Below are positions 53,499 through 61,556 of a DNA stretch of 64,000 nucleotides, piece by piece. Made by a program: the position numbers and the translations under genes. Each line of letters starts with the position of its first letter. The first letter of the stretch is position 1. Source of the stretch: Flavivirga spongiicola (lineage in GTDB: Bacteria; Bacteroidota; Bacteroidia; Flavobacteriales; Flavobacteriaceae); assembly GCF_030540825.1 (NCBI RefSeq), contig NZ_JAUOEO010000001.1, forward strand, positions 1,337,001 to 1,401,000, written 5' to 3'. The notes under the pieces were generated by a model. That model made no database searches and was not told the DNA's origin. It saw only the letters and a list, made by a program, of their open reading frames with translations.

Positions 53499-54458
53499 AT
53501 GTCAGTTTTAGTATATACAGAATCAGAGCAAGGCACCTTTAAAAAAGCAGCTTTAGAAGTTGCTTCTTATGCCAAAGCAGTAGCTAATCAATTAGGAACA
53601 ACCGTTACAGCCGTTACTATAAATGTAGATGGTGCTTCAGAATTAGGAAACTATGGTGTCGATAAAGTTTTAAATGTGTCGAATCCGCAATTACAATCTT
53701 TTAACGCTAATAGCTATGCAGAAGCTATTAAACAAGCGGCAGAAAAAGAAGCAGCAAAAGTTGTTATAGTCAGCTCCAGTGCTGATAGTAAATATTTAGC
53801 ACCACTTTTAGCCGTTGGTTTAAATGCAGGATATGCTTCTAATGTTATTGAAGCCCCAACGAGTACATCTCCTTTTACAGTTAAACGTACCGCATTTACT
53901 AATAAGGCTTTCGAAATATCTCAAATCAATACCGATGTAAAAATCATAGGTGTTTCTAATAATTCGTTTGGTTTGGTAGAAAATAGTGGTAACGCTTCCT
54001 CGGAAGATTTCTCTCCTTCAATTTCAGATTCGGGAATAAAAGTAGAATCTATTGATAAAGCGACAGACAAAGTCACTATTGCAGATGCTGACATCGTTGT
54101 ATCAGCTGGCCGCGGATTAAAAGGTCCTGAAAATTGGGGTATGGTAGAAGAATTGGCAGATGTTTTAGGAGCAGCAACAGCATGTTCTAAGCCTGTTTCA
54201 GATTTAGGATGGAGACCTCATAGCGAGCACGTTGGTCAAACTGGTAAACCTGTAGCATCAAATTTATATATTGCGATAGGTATTTCCGGAGCCATTCAAC
54301 ATTTGGCTGGAATTAATGCCTCTAAAGTAAAAGTAGTCATCAACACAGATGCTGAAGCGCCTTTCTTTAAGGCCGCAGATTATGGCGTTGTTGGAGATGC
54401 TTTTGAAGTTGTTCCGCAACTTATAGAAAAATTAAAAGCTTTTAAAGCACAACAATAA
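53499..54458 (+). CDS. etfA: Electron transfer flavoprotein alpha subunit
   Basis: The 319-residue product has the N-terminal domain (VLVYTESEQGTFKKAALEVASYAKAVANQLG) and the FAD-binding C-terminal signature SAGRGLKGPENWGMVEELADVLGAATACSKPVSDLGWRPHSEHVGQTGKPV...YIAIGISGAIQHLAG. It binds FAD and passes electrons to the quinone pool through ETF dehydrogenase. Full length. Confidence 0.98.
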   Translation: MSVLVYTESEQGTFKKAALEVASYAKAVANQLGTTVTAVTINVDGASELGNYGVDKVLNVSNPQLQSFNANSYAEAIKQAAEKEAAKVVIVSSSADSKYLAPLLAVGLNAGYASNVIEAPTSTSPFTVKRTAFTNKAFEISQINTDVKIIGVSNNSFGLVENSGNASSEDFSPSISDSGIKVESIDKATDKVTIADADIVVSAGRGLKGPENWGMVEELADVLGAATACSKPVSDLGWRPHSEHVGQTGKPVASNLYIAIGISGAIQHLAGINASKVKVVINTDAEAPFFKAADYGVVGDAFEVVPQLIEKLKAFKAQQ

Positions 54459-54579
54459 ATTATTTTTTATAAATTGTATAGTCGTATAGAACTGCTTAAA
54501 TTAGCACTAAATACTTAAATCTGTCTCTGTCAGTTGGTAAAGTCCTAATTTAAACGGTTCTTTGCGTTTTTTATAAATT

Positions 54580-55194
54580 ATGAGTTTAGTAAGATTAAAT
54601 ATAAAAGGAATATCCTATAGCCAAACCCAAAACGGTGCTTATGCCTTAATTCTAAACGAATTAGATGGCGACCGTAAACTTCCAATTGTCATTGGTGCTT
54701 TTGAAGCACAATCTATTGCCATTGCTTTGGAAAAAGAAATTAGGCCTCCCAGACCATTAACACACGATTTATTTAAAAATTTCTCAGACCGTTTTGATAT
54801 TGTTGTAAAACAAGTGATTATCCATAAACTAGTTGATGGTGTTTTTTATTCTAGTTTAATTTGCGAGCGTGATAAAATTGAAGAAATTATAGATGCCAGA
54901 ACTAGTGATGCTATTGCCTTAGCACTTCGTTTTGACGCACCTATTTTTACTTATAAAAACATTCTTGATAAGGCTGGGATCTATTTAAAAGTGAATCCGA
55001 AGGAAGAGGGTGAAAATGAAGACAGTATTTTGGTAGATGATATCATTTCCACCGAGTTAGAGTCAGATGCTCCTCGTGAAAACCTTAAAGGAAAAACACT
55101 TGAAGAGTTACATAGCTTATTAGACGAAGCTGTTTCTAATGAAGACTATGAAAAAGCAGCTCATATTCGTGATGAAATCTCGAAACGAGAATAA
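54580..55194 (+). CDS. Bifunctional nuclease (DUF151) with UVR motif
   Basis: The product is 204 residues. The N-terminal ~130 form the DUF151/BFN domain (GAYALILNELDGDRKLPIVIGAFEAQSIAIALE, RTSDAIALALRFDAPIFTYKNILDKAG), reported as RNase/DNase in other species. The C-terminal ~35 form a UvrB/UvrC-type helical hairpin (LEELHSLLDEAVSNEDYEKAAHIRDEISKRE). The combination is standard in Bacteroidota. Activity is not shown here. Confidence 0.9.
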   Translation: MSLVRLNIKGISYSQTQNGAYALILNELDGDRKLPIVIGAFEAQSIAIALEKEIRPPRPLTHDLFKNFSDRFDIVVKQVIIHKLVDGVFYSSLICERDKIEEIIDARTSDAIALALRFDAPIFTYKNILDKAGIYLKVNPKEEGENEDSILVDDIISTELESDAPRENLKGKTLEELHSLLDEAVSNEDYEKAAHIRDEISKRE

Positions 55195-55279
55195 ACTATC
55201 TCGGAGCAAGCTCATGAGGTATTATATAGAAAAATAATTTTTAAAACCCAAAGCAAGATTTGGGATATTAGATCTAAAG

Positions 55280-55345
55280 ATCCCGCTGGATACTGAAACA
55301 AGTTCAGCACATGAAGCGGGATTAATCTGTCTGCCGGCAGGCAGG
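55280..55345. repeat. Nested palindromic repeats downstream of the nuclease gene
   Basis: ATCCCGCT...AGCGGGAT arms (55280-55322) enclose ACTGAAACAAGTTCAGCA, and CTGTCTGCCGGCAGGCAGG (55327-55345) follows. Both families recur at 27571, 26843 and 60200. Confidence 0.7.
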
Positions 55346-55420
55346 TTCAACTTACAATTTTGAAGACATTGCTTCGCAACTTTTCAAAATTGAGTTTCAC
55401 TAATAAATTTACTCTTTAAT

Positions 55421-56965
55421 ATGAAACAGTTTTCTTTGTTTTTTGTCGCTATTTTTTTCTTATTTACATCGTCAACTATAGCACAAGAGACAAATGAAAC
55501 CAAACCCTTGGATTCTGTTCAAAATGAAACTACTGTTCAACAAAAGACACCTGTAAATAATTCTGTAGACACTTTAAGCATAAATAACACAGATTCAAAA
55601 CCTGAAGATGCATCAATAAAAAGTACTACTAATAGCTCTACAAATACCATTATTCCAAGTCAAGGTTTTTCAATTAATAGCTTATGGCGAGGTATTTTAG
55701 GCATGATTTCTTTAGTATTTCTAGCCTTTCTTTTTAGTAGCAATAGAAAAGCCATTAATTGGAAGATTGTCGGTATTGGTTTAGCCTTTCAGTTATTAAT
55801 TGCTATTGGCGTTTTAAAAGTTGAATTCATTAAGGGCATTTTTGAATTTATTGGTGGGCTTTTTGTTGAAGTCTTAGAGTTCACAAGAGCAGGTAGTAAG
55901 TTTTTGTTTGAAGGATTAGTTGTAGATATGGATACGTTTGGGTTTATATTTGCTTTTCAAGTATTACCAACCATTATATTCTTTTCTGCCTTAACTTCCG
56001 TTTTATTTTATTTAGGCATTATTCAAAAGGTGGTAAAAGCTATGGCTTGGTTACTTTCTAAAGCTTTAAAAATTTCTGGAGCAGAGAGCCTGAGTGTAGC
56101 TGGTAACATCTTTTTAGGTCAAACAGAAGCACCTCTTTTAATAAAGGCTTATTTAGAAAAAATGAATAAGTCCGAAATGCTTTTAGTCATGATTGGTGGC
56201 ATGGCAACTGTTGCAGGAGCCGTATTAGCAGCATACATAGGCTTTTTAGGAGGTAATGATCCAGAACTCAGATTATTTTATGCAAAACACCTTTTAGCTG
56301 CTTCAGTAATGGCAGCTCCCGGTGCCATCGTTATTTCAAAAATATTGTATCCACAAACTGAAGATGTTAACACAGACGTTAAAGTTTCTCAGGAAAAAAT
56401 TGGCGCTAACATTTTAGATGCTATCGCCAATGGAACTACAGAAGGTTTAAAACTCGCCGTTAATGTGGGTGCTATGCTTTTAGTGTTTGTTGCCTTTATT
56501 GCTATGTTTAATGGTATACTAGGTTGGGTTGGTGATATCTCTACAATAAATACATGGGTAGTTAGCAATACGCCATATAAAAGTTTATCACTTGAATTAA
56601 TTTTAGGCTACACTTTTGCACCACTCATGTGGCTTATTGGTGTTGCTAAAGAAGATATGGCCTTAATGGGGCAATTGTTAGGTATTAAATTAGCAGCTAG
56701 TGAATTTATAGGCTATATACAATTGCGAGATTTAAAAAACGTTACAAGCGCAGTACATCTCAATTATGAGAAGTCTATAATTATGGCAACTTATATGCTG
56801 TGTGGTTTTGCAAATTTTGCTTCTATTGGTATCCAAATTGGAGGTATTGGATCTTTAGCTCCGGGACAACGAAAATTACTATCTCAGTTTGGTATGAAAG
56901 CACTCATTGGTGGGACTATCGCCTCTTTAATTTCTGCTACTATTGCAGGTATGATTATTGGTTAA
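55421..56965 (+). CDS. CNT-family nucleoside transporter with exported N-terminal extension
   Basis: The 514-residue product has a cleavable-looking signal (MKQFSLFFVAIFFLFTSSTIAQ), a ~65-residue Thr/Ser/Asn/Lys-rich periplasmic stretch, and then a concentrative nucleoside transporter body: NupC-like N-terminal helices, AGNIFLGQTEAPLLI and the C-terminal CGFANFASIGIQIGGIGSLAPGQR, the nucleoside-binding and sodium-coupling motifs. It imports nucleosides. Upstream of thyA; the signal-plus-linker front end is more than the usual CNT. Confidence 0.92.
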   Translation: MKQFSLFFVAIFFLFTSSTIAQETNETKPLDSVQNETTVQQKTPVNNSVDTLSINNTDSKPEDASIKSTTNSSTNTIIPSQGFSINSLWRGILGMISLVFLAFLFSSNRKAINWKIVGIGLAFQLLIAIGVLKVEFIKGIFEFIGGLFVEVLEFTRAGSKFLFEGLVVDMDTFGFIFAFQVLPTIIFFSALTSVLFYLGIIQKVVKAMAWLLSKALKISGAESLSVAGNIFLGQTEAPLLIKAYLEKMNKSEMLLVMIGGMATVAGAVLAAYIGFLGGNDPELRLFYAKHLLAASVMAAPGAIVISKILYPQTEDVNTDVKVSQEKIGANILDAIANGTTEGLKLAVNVGAMLLVFVAFIAMFNGILGWVGDISTINTWVVSNTPYKSLSLELILGYTFAPLMWLIGVAKEDMALMGQLLGIKLAASEFIGYIQLRDLKNVTSAVHLNYEKSIIMATYMLCGFANFASIGIQIGGIGSLAPGQRKLLSQFGMKALIGGTIASLISATIAGMIIG

Positions 56966-56969
56966 CCTA

Positions 56970-57179
56970 ATTCCTGAGAAGGCAGGAATCTTATTCATAA
57001 AACAGTTAATAACTTTATAATATATATTGAACTACCGAGCATTAAAACTTAAATGCTTTTTTTTATTTTTACTCCCAATATTTTGTCATACTGAGCGCAG
57101 TCGAAGTATCTTAAGTAAAAGATTTTCGCTACATTCTAAATTTATTTTTAATTTAAAGAGATTCCTGCCTACGCAGGAA
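56970..57179. repeat. Cluster of dispersed palindromes between CNT and thyA
   Basis: ATTCCTGAGAAGGCAGGAAT (56970-56989), TGTCATACTGAGCGCAGTCGAAGTATCTTA (57084-57113) and ATTCCTGCCTACGCAGGAA (57161-57179) lie in the 220-bp gap; the last ends 6 bp before the thyA ATG. They make an artefactual upstream reading frame. Confidence 0.75.
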
Positions 57180-57185
57180 GTTATT

Positions 57186-58040
57186 ATGAAACAATACCAC
57201 GACCTTGTAAAACACGTTTTAGAAAACGGACATGAAAAAGGAGACCGTACCGGTACTGGTACGAAAAGTGTTTTCGGGCATCAAATGCGATTTGATTTAA
57301 GTGAAGGTTTCCCTATGGTTACTACTAAAAAACTACACTTAAAATCAATAATTTACGAATTACTTTGGTTTCTAAAAGGGGATACGAATACCAAGTACCT
57401 TACAGAAAACGGTGTACGTATTTGGAATGAGTGGGCAGATGCCAATGGCGATTTAGGACCTGTTTATGGACATCAATGGCGCAACTGGAATAGCGATGAG
57501 ATAGATCAAATTAAGGAAATTATTCATACTTTAAAAAACAACCCTAATAGCCGTAGAATGTTGGTCTCTGCATGGAATCCATCTGTGTTACCAGACACTT
57601 CAAAATCATTTGACGAAAACGTCGCTAATGGTAAAGCAGCTTTGCCGCCTTGTCATGCATTTTTTCAATTTTATGTAAGCCCCCCAGCCCCCAAAGAAGG
57701 TGTAAATGCTAAACCACGGTTATCTTTACAACTATATCAACGAAGTGCAGATATCTTTTTAGGCGTGCCTTTCAACATTGCATCTTATGCTTTATTCACT
57801 ATGATGATGGCGCAAGTTTGTGGTTATGAGGCTGGCGAATTTATCCATACGTTTGGTGATGCGCATATTTATAGCAATCATTACGAACAATTGGAGCTGC
57901 AATTATCCAGAGCACTTAGACCATTGCCTAAAATGATATTAAACCCAGAGATAAAAGATATTTTCGATTTTACTTTCGATGATTTCTCTTTGGTAGATTA
58001 CGATCCACATCCGCATATAAAAGGTGCAGTGGCCATATAA
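57186..58040 (+). CDS. thyA: Thymidylate synthase ThyA with an internal repeat-coded insertion
   Basis: From the ATG at 57186 the product is 284 residues: [43 protein letters not shown], the catalytic Cys in [12 protein letters not shown] (near 158) and [19 protein letters not shown]. It methylates dUMP using methylene-THF. Between FYV and LSLQLYQRS, where other ThyA proteins have about 4 residues, this one has 14 ([14 protein letters not shown]), encoded by a GC-rich palindrome-family repeat (57678-57719) in frame. The insert lies on a loop, so the enzyme is probably active. An identical ATTCCTGC palindrome follows the stop codon directly. Confidence 0.96.
   Translation: MKQYHDLVKHVLENGHEKGDRTGTGTKSVFGHQMRFDLSEGFPMVTTKKLHLKSIIYELLWFLKGDTNTKYLTENGVRIWNEWADANGDLGPVYGHQWRNWNSDEIDQIKEIIHTLKNNPNSRRMLVSAWNPSVLPDTSKSFDENVANGKAALPPCHAFFQFYVSPPAPKEGVNAKPRLSLQLYQRSADIFLGVPFNIASYALFTMMMAQVCGYEAGEFIHTFGDAHIYSNHYEQLELQLSRALRPLPKMILNPEIKDIFDFTFDDFSLVDYDPHPHIKGAVAI
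57678..57702. repeat. GC-rich repeat inserted in frame in thyA
   Basis: AGCCCCCCAGCCCCCAAAGAAGG resembles the CCCC-TAA-CCCC-AAAGG family and codes for SPPAPKEG inside ThyA (residues 165-172). The right arm is decayed. Confidence 0.65.
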
Positions 58041-58125
58041 ATTCCTGCGAAAGCAGGAATCTCATGAATTAAACATGAAATAATAATGTCTTATCGATTA
58101 CTCGATCAGACAAAAAACACAAACT

Positions 58126-58608
58126 TTGAAACAATTATTTCCATTAATATTACTCTTTTTAAACGCATCTATCTACTCTCAAGAAAAAACTGACGAAGCT
58201 ATTGAAGAATCTCATAAAATTCCTTTTGCCATAATAGAAAAACCTCCTATCTATAATGAAATTCATTGTCATGAAAAACTTAGCAATTCTGAGTTAAAAA
58301 AGTGTTTTACTCGAAGTATTGCAAATCATGTCAGTCGTCATTTTAATGCTAATGTAGTTAAACGGTCTGAACTACTTGTTGGACAAATTAGAATAAGAGC
58401 TTTTTTTACAATAGATAAAGAAGGAAATATTAAAGACATTAAGGCAGAAGTACCCCATCCAAAATATGAAGAAGAAACTTTTCGTGTATTAAAACTAATT
58501 CCAAAAATGAAAAAACCCGGTTATCACAAAGGGAAACCTGTTTCTATTTCTTATATGATACCCATTGTCTTTAACATGGATAACTCTGAAAGTCCAGGAA
58601 ATAACTAG
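58126..58608 (+). CDS. TonB-like C-terminal domain protein, TTG start
   Basis: The 160-residue product reads from a TTG (58126) as MKQLFPLILLFLNASIYSQ, a clean signal peptide, so the TTG start is the best choice; no ATG precedes it in frame. The C-terminal part (LLVGQIRIRAFFTIDKEGNIKDIKAEVPHPKYEEETFRVLKLIPKMKKPGYHKGKPVSISYMIPIVF) is a TonB-C-like fold without the usual N-terminal membrane anchor and Pro-rich spacer. Such soluble TonB-C proteins are common in Bacteroidota; role unclear. A terminator-like stem (58613-58647) separates it from the convergent CBM48 gene. Confidence 0.8.
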   Translation: MKQLFPLILLFLNASIYSQEKTDEAIEESHKIPFAIIEKPPIYNEIHCHEKLSNSELKKCFTRSIANHVSRHFNANVVKRSELLVGQIRIRAFFTIDKEGNIKDIKAEVPHPKYEEETFRVLKLIPKMKKPGYHKGKPVSISYMIPIVFNMDNSESPGNN

Positions 58609-58612
58609 TATT

Positions 58613-58647
58613 AAAAAAGTACTTTCTGTAATAGAAAATACTTTTTT
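58613..58647. terminator. Bidirectional terminator-like stem between convergent genes
   Basis: AAAAAAGTACTTTCT / AGAAAATACTTTTTT with one mismatch (a G-U pair on the minus strand) lies between the stops at 58608 and 58668. Confidence 0.65.
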
Positions 58648-58667
58648 AAATTTAAGATTACATTAAA

Positions 58668-58964
58668 CTAAACGTTTAATACACCATTTTCAGCCGATGC
58701 ATAGTCACTCCACGCGTAAGCATCTGCTTGTTCATCATTGATGTAAGTTCCATCAACAATATACCTAAACTCATAAGAGTTATCTTTTTCTAAAGCTACA
58801 GTCCCTTTAAAAGTACCATTTTTAAGCTTTTTAAGTGTTGTTGATTTTGTGTTCCACTCGTTGAAAGTTCCAACTACGGTGACCTCATTTGCTTCTTTAG
58901 CAGGTACAGAAAAAGTTACTTTACAAACTGGTTTGCTTTTTAAATATTGTTTTGTAATAGCCAT
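58668..58964 (-). CDS. Small CBM48/glycogen-binding-like protein
   Basis: From the ATG at 58964 the product is 98 residues and consists of just one AMPK/isoamylase early-set domain: KVTFSVPAKEANEVTVVGTFNEWNTKSTTLKKLKNGTFKGTVALEKDNSYEFRYIVDGTYINDE. The NEW...L pattern and the YEFRYIVDG loop are the glycogen-binding hallmarks. No enzyme domain. Upstream sequence in frame (to 59057) is not conserved-looking and is left out. Probably a regulatory or binding module for alpha-glucans (inference). Confidence 0.85.
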   Translation of the reverse strand: MAITKQYLKSKPVCKVTFSVPAKEANEVTVVGTFNEWNTKSTTLKKLKNGTFKGTVALEKDNSYEFRYIVDGTYINDEQADAYAWSDYASAENGVLNV

Positions 58965-59243
58965 AATTTTAATTTTTTGTGTTGATTTTGTAACAAATTT
59001 ATAAAACAAAGCGTCCCATATTTGTATGTAATTGGGTAAACCCAAAAGAATTATCAATTTGTTAAGTATTACTTTACATTTATTTAAACTACGTAAAATG
59101 TCTGTGTCATATTTATCAAATTACCAAACCCGTATTTTTGTTTTTCGTCTGATTTTCAGTGCTTTTAAAACGAAAACGATTTCGTTTTAAAACATAAAAA
59201 ATTCAACAAAATATTATAACTTTACACCTCTTATTAGACGCTT

Positions 59244-60158
59244 ATGTTTGGAAAAAAGAAAGAACGCCCTCAAATAGATCAGGAGCAATTGGAACTGATT
59301 CAAAATGCTCAAAAACGTATTAAACAGAAGAAACGTTTATACATTCACTTTGTACTTTTTTTAATTGGTTCTGTATTTATAATTCTTGCTAATACTGTTC
59401 TGGACATAGGTAAAGATTTTACTCTGTTTGGGAAAGAATGGTTTTTATTTGCTATTCTTATTTGGCTTTTCTTTTTCCTTTATCATACATTTAATGTGTT
59501 TATTACACATAAATTCATGGGAAAAGCCTGGGAGCAAAAACAATTGGACAAACTCATGGTGCAACAGAAGCTAAGAATAGAGCAGCTGAAAACTGAACTT
59601 AAAAAAGAAGCACCTCATATTGCAGAAAGCGAGCATTATAACGAATCTCTAAAGAAAAAAGAAAAAACGTCTGAGCTTACTATTATTGTTGCTGCTGCAG
59701 AAAATGATGCTATAGGTAAAGACAATAAATTGATTTGGCATTTAAGTGACGATTTAAAACGTTTTAAAAGCCTTACTAATGGTCACCATATTATTATGGG
59801 AAGAAAAACTTTTGAAAGTTTCCCGAAGCCCTTACCCAACAGAACACATATTGTGATTACAAGGCAAGCTGATTATCAAGTACCCGAAGGTATTATCGTC
59901 GTTAATAGTTTAGAAGACGCGATTAGTGCGGTTAAAAATGATCCGCAGCCTTATATTATTGGTGGTGGCGAAATATACAAACAAGCGTTATTATTGGCCG
60001 ATAAAATTGAATTAACACGAGTACATGAAGATTTTGAAGCGGATGCCTTCTTTCCAGAAATAGACACTTCCATTTGGAAAGAAACGGCTAATATCTTTCA
60101 TACTAAAGATGACAAACATAAGTATGAGTTTTCGTTTTTGACTTATGAGAGGAAGTAG
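59244..60158 (+). CDS. folA: 2TM-domain protein fused to dihydrofolate reductase
   Basis: The 304-residue product is one continuous frame. Residues ~1-115 form a 2TM domain: a charged N-terminus (ELIQNAQKRIKQKKRLYIHF), helices at about 33-52 and 66-84, and a following basic coiled coil. Residues ~145-304 form a full-length DHFR: IVAAAENDAIGKDNKLIWHL, catalytic Asp in LSDDLKRFK (Asp170), HHIIMGRKTFESF, YIIGGGEIYKQAL. DHFR reduces dihydrofolate made by ThyA, whose gene is 1.2 kb upstream. The fusion predicts a membrane-bound DHFR with the catalytic domain in the cytoplasm. Confidence 0.9.
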   Translation: MFGKKKERPQIDQEQLELIQNAQKRIKQKKRLYIHFVLFLIGSVFIILANTVLDIGKDFTLFGKEWFLFAILIWLFFFLYHTFNVFITHKFMGKAWEQKQLDKLMVQQKLRIEQLKTELKKEAPHIAESEHYNESLKKKEKTSELTIIVAAAENDAIGKDNKLIWHLSDDLKRFKSLTNGHHIIMGRKTFESFPKPLPNRTHIVITRQADYQVPEGIIVVNSLEDAISAVKNDPQPYIIGGGEIYKQALLLADKIELTRVHEDFEADAFFPEIDTSIWKETANIFHTKDDKHKYEFSFLTYERK

Positions 60159-60199
60159 AGCAAGACTTGATTTTGTAAAAACTTTCAACTAAATTCGTT

Positions 60200-60261
60200 C
60201 CTGTCTGCCGACAGGCAGGTAACATAAAATAATGGAACGACATGTGCTGAACTTGTTTCAT
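60200..60261. repeat. Dispersed palindromes upstream of the GH-A-like lipoprotein gene
   Basis: CCTGTCTGCCGACAGGCAGG (60200-60219) and GTGCTGAACTTGTTTCA (60244-60260), the latter the reverse of the core seen at 27571 and 55280. Confidence 0.7.
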
Positions 60262-60297
60262 ATTAAGTCATTGGCAATAATTAGAACTAATACAAAT

Positions 60298-61383
60298 ATG
60301 TTATCTAAACTTCACATACTTCTACTTGGTGTCTTTATTTCTTTATCTAGCTGTAGTAAGGATAATACACTTTCTGAACCTATTGTGAATAGGAATTTTA
60401 AGATGGGATTTACTACTTGGAGTTTTGGACCTAATATACAAGATGTAAATGATACGTATTCATTTATAGAAAATAATGCAGATATCTATACCGAACATAT
60501 TGACAATAAAATTCCTTGGAATGCTTGGATGAATAATTTGACCTTACCTACAGAATTTACAAATGAAATTACTGGTAGAGCAAACAGAAAAATAGACAAC
60601 GCTCAATTATTACTTTCTGTTAGCTTATTAAATTCAAATAGAGACGAACTTGCCGAGGACTTCGATGGTACGATTCCTTCATATTCAAATCTAAATGATG
60701 TTGAAATTGAAGATGCCTATTTTAAACATATTAACTATTTAGTAAGTCAATTAACGCCAGACTATTTAGTTATAGCTATTGAAGTTAATGAATTAAGAAT
60801 AAGAGCTGAAGGTAAATGGGACTCATACAAACTATTAATTCAGAATGTAAAATCAAGGATTAAGCGATTATATCCAAACTTAACAATTTCAGAATCCATA
60901 TCGTTACATAATTTGCATGAGCCTGATGTTCCTAATCCAACAGAACATATAGATGAAATGACAAGCTATATGAATCAAATGGATTTTGTAGCTATTAGTT
61001 TTTATCCTTTTTTTAAAAATCTACATTCAAAAAACGAATTTCAACAAACTTTTGATTTTTTGCACAACAACATTAACAAACCTATTTCTTTTGTAGAAAC
61101 CAGTCATATAGCAGAGGATTTAATAGTGCCAAATTTAAATATATCTATTAATGGAACCGAAATTGAGCAAAACCTTTATTTAGAAACCTTATTAGAAAAT
61201 GCCCAAGAACAGAATTATGAATTTGTAATTTGGTGGACGCACAGAGATTATGATACACTTTGGGAAACATTTCCTGTGGAGCTAAAAGACATTGGTCAAT
61301 TATGGAGAGACTCAGGATTGCTTGATGAAAACAGTAACGAAAGATTATCAAAAACTACTTGGAATACTTATTTAAATAAATAA
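60298..61383 (+). CDS. Lipoprotein with glycoside-hydrolase clan A-like TIM barrel
   Basis: From the ATG at 60298 the product is 361 residues: signal MLSKLHILLLGVFISLSSC (Cys19) and SKDN. The barrel starts KMGFTTWSFGPN. The strand-4 motif IEVNE (Glu165) and the strand-7 motif SFVETSH (Glu267) fit the acid/base and nucleophile of clan GH-A; FVAISFYPFF resembles strand 6 of GH53-type galactanases. No SusC/D or other carbohydrate genes are adjacent. I do not recognise an exact family. A repeat-derived upstream frame (60232) is not used. A cassette-like repeat follows the 3' end. Confidence 0.7.
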   Translation: MLSKLHILLLGVFISLSSCSKDNTLSEPIVNRNFKMGFTTWSFGPNIQDVNDTYSFIENNADIYTEHIDNKIPWNAWMNNLTLPTEFTNEITGRANRKIDNAQLLLSVSLLNSNRDELAEDFDGTIPSYSNLNDVEIEDAYFKHINYLVSQLTPDYLVIAIEVNELRIRAEGKWDSYKLLIQNVKSRIKRLYPNLTISESISLHNLHEPDVPNPTEHIDEMTSYMNQMDFVAISFYPFFKNLHSKNEFQQTFDFLHNNINKPISFVETSHIAEDLIVPNLNISINGTEIEQNLYLETLLENAQEQNYEFVIWWTHRDYDTLWETFPVELKDIGQLWRDSGLLDENSNERLSKTTWNTYLNK

Positions 61384-61402
61384 CTATTTCCAATACTGTA
61401 TA

Positions 61403-61503
61403 AATTAATTGCTGGTACAAGCCTCTTACGAAAATTCTTGCGGATTTTCTATTCAGTTTATATTTGCTAAATTAGGTGCTTAAAACACGCAACTAATCTT
61501 ATA
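61403..61503 (-). repeat. Cassette-like ~105-bp repeat, copy C
   Basis: The minus strand reads TAGTTGCGTGTTTTAAGCACC, then AGCAAATATAAACTGAATAGAAAATCC, a small hairpin (GAAAAT...ATTTTC), and GAGGCTTGTACCAGCAAT. It begins about 20 bp after the stop of the GH-A-like gene. GTTAAAC, fitting the GTTRRRY pattern of recombination cores, lies just outside at 61509-61515. Confidence 0.65.
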
Positions 61504-61556
61504 AACACGTTAAACGAATATGCCTATAAATCCTCAAACCCCTAGCTAAAAGATTC

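Noticed and set aside
57027..57185. In-frame N-terminal extension of ThyA
   Set aside because: The added residues (…HTERSRS…FLPTQEVI) are translations of dispersed palindromes in the intergenic gap; the conserved enzyme begins at the ATG at 57186.
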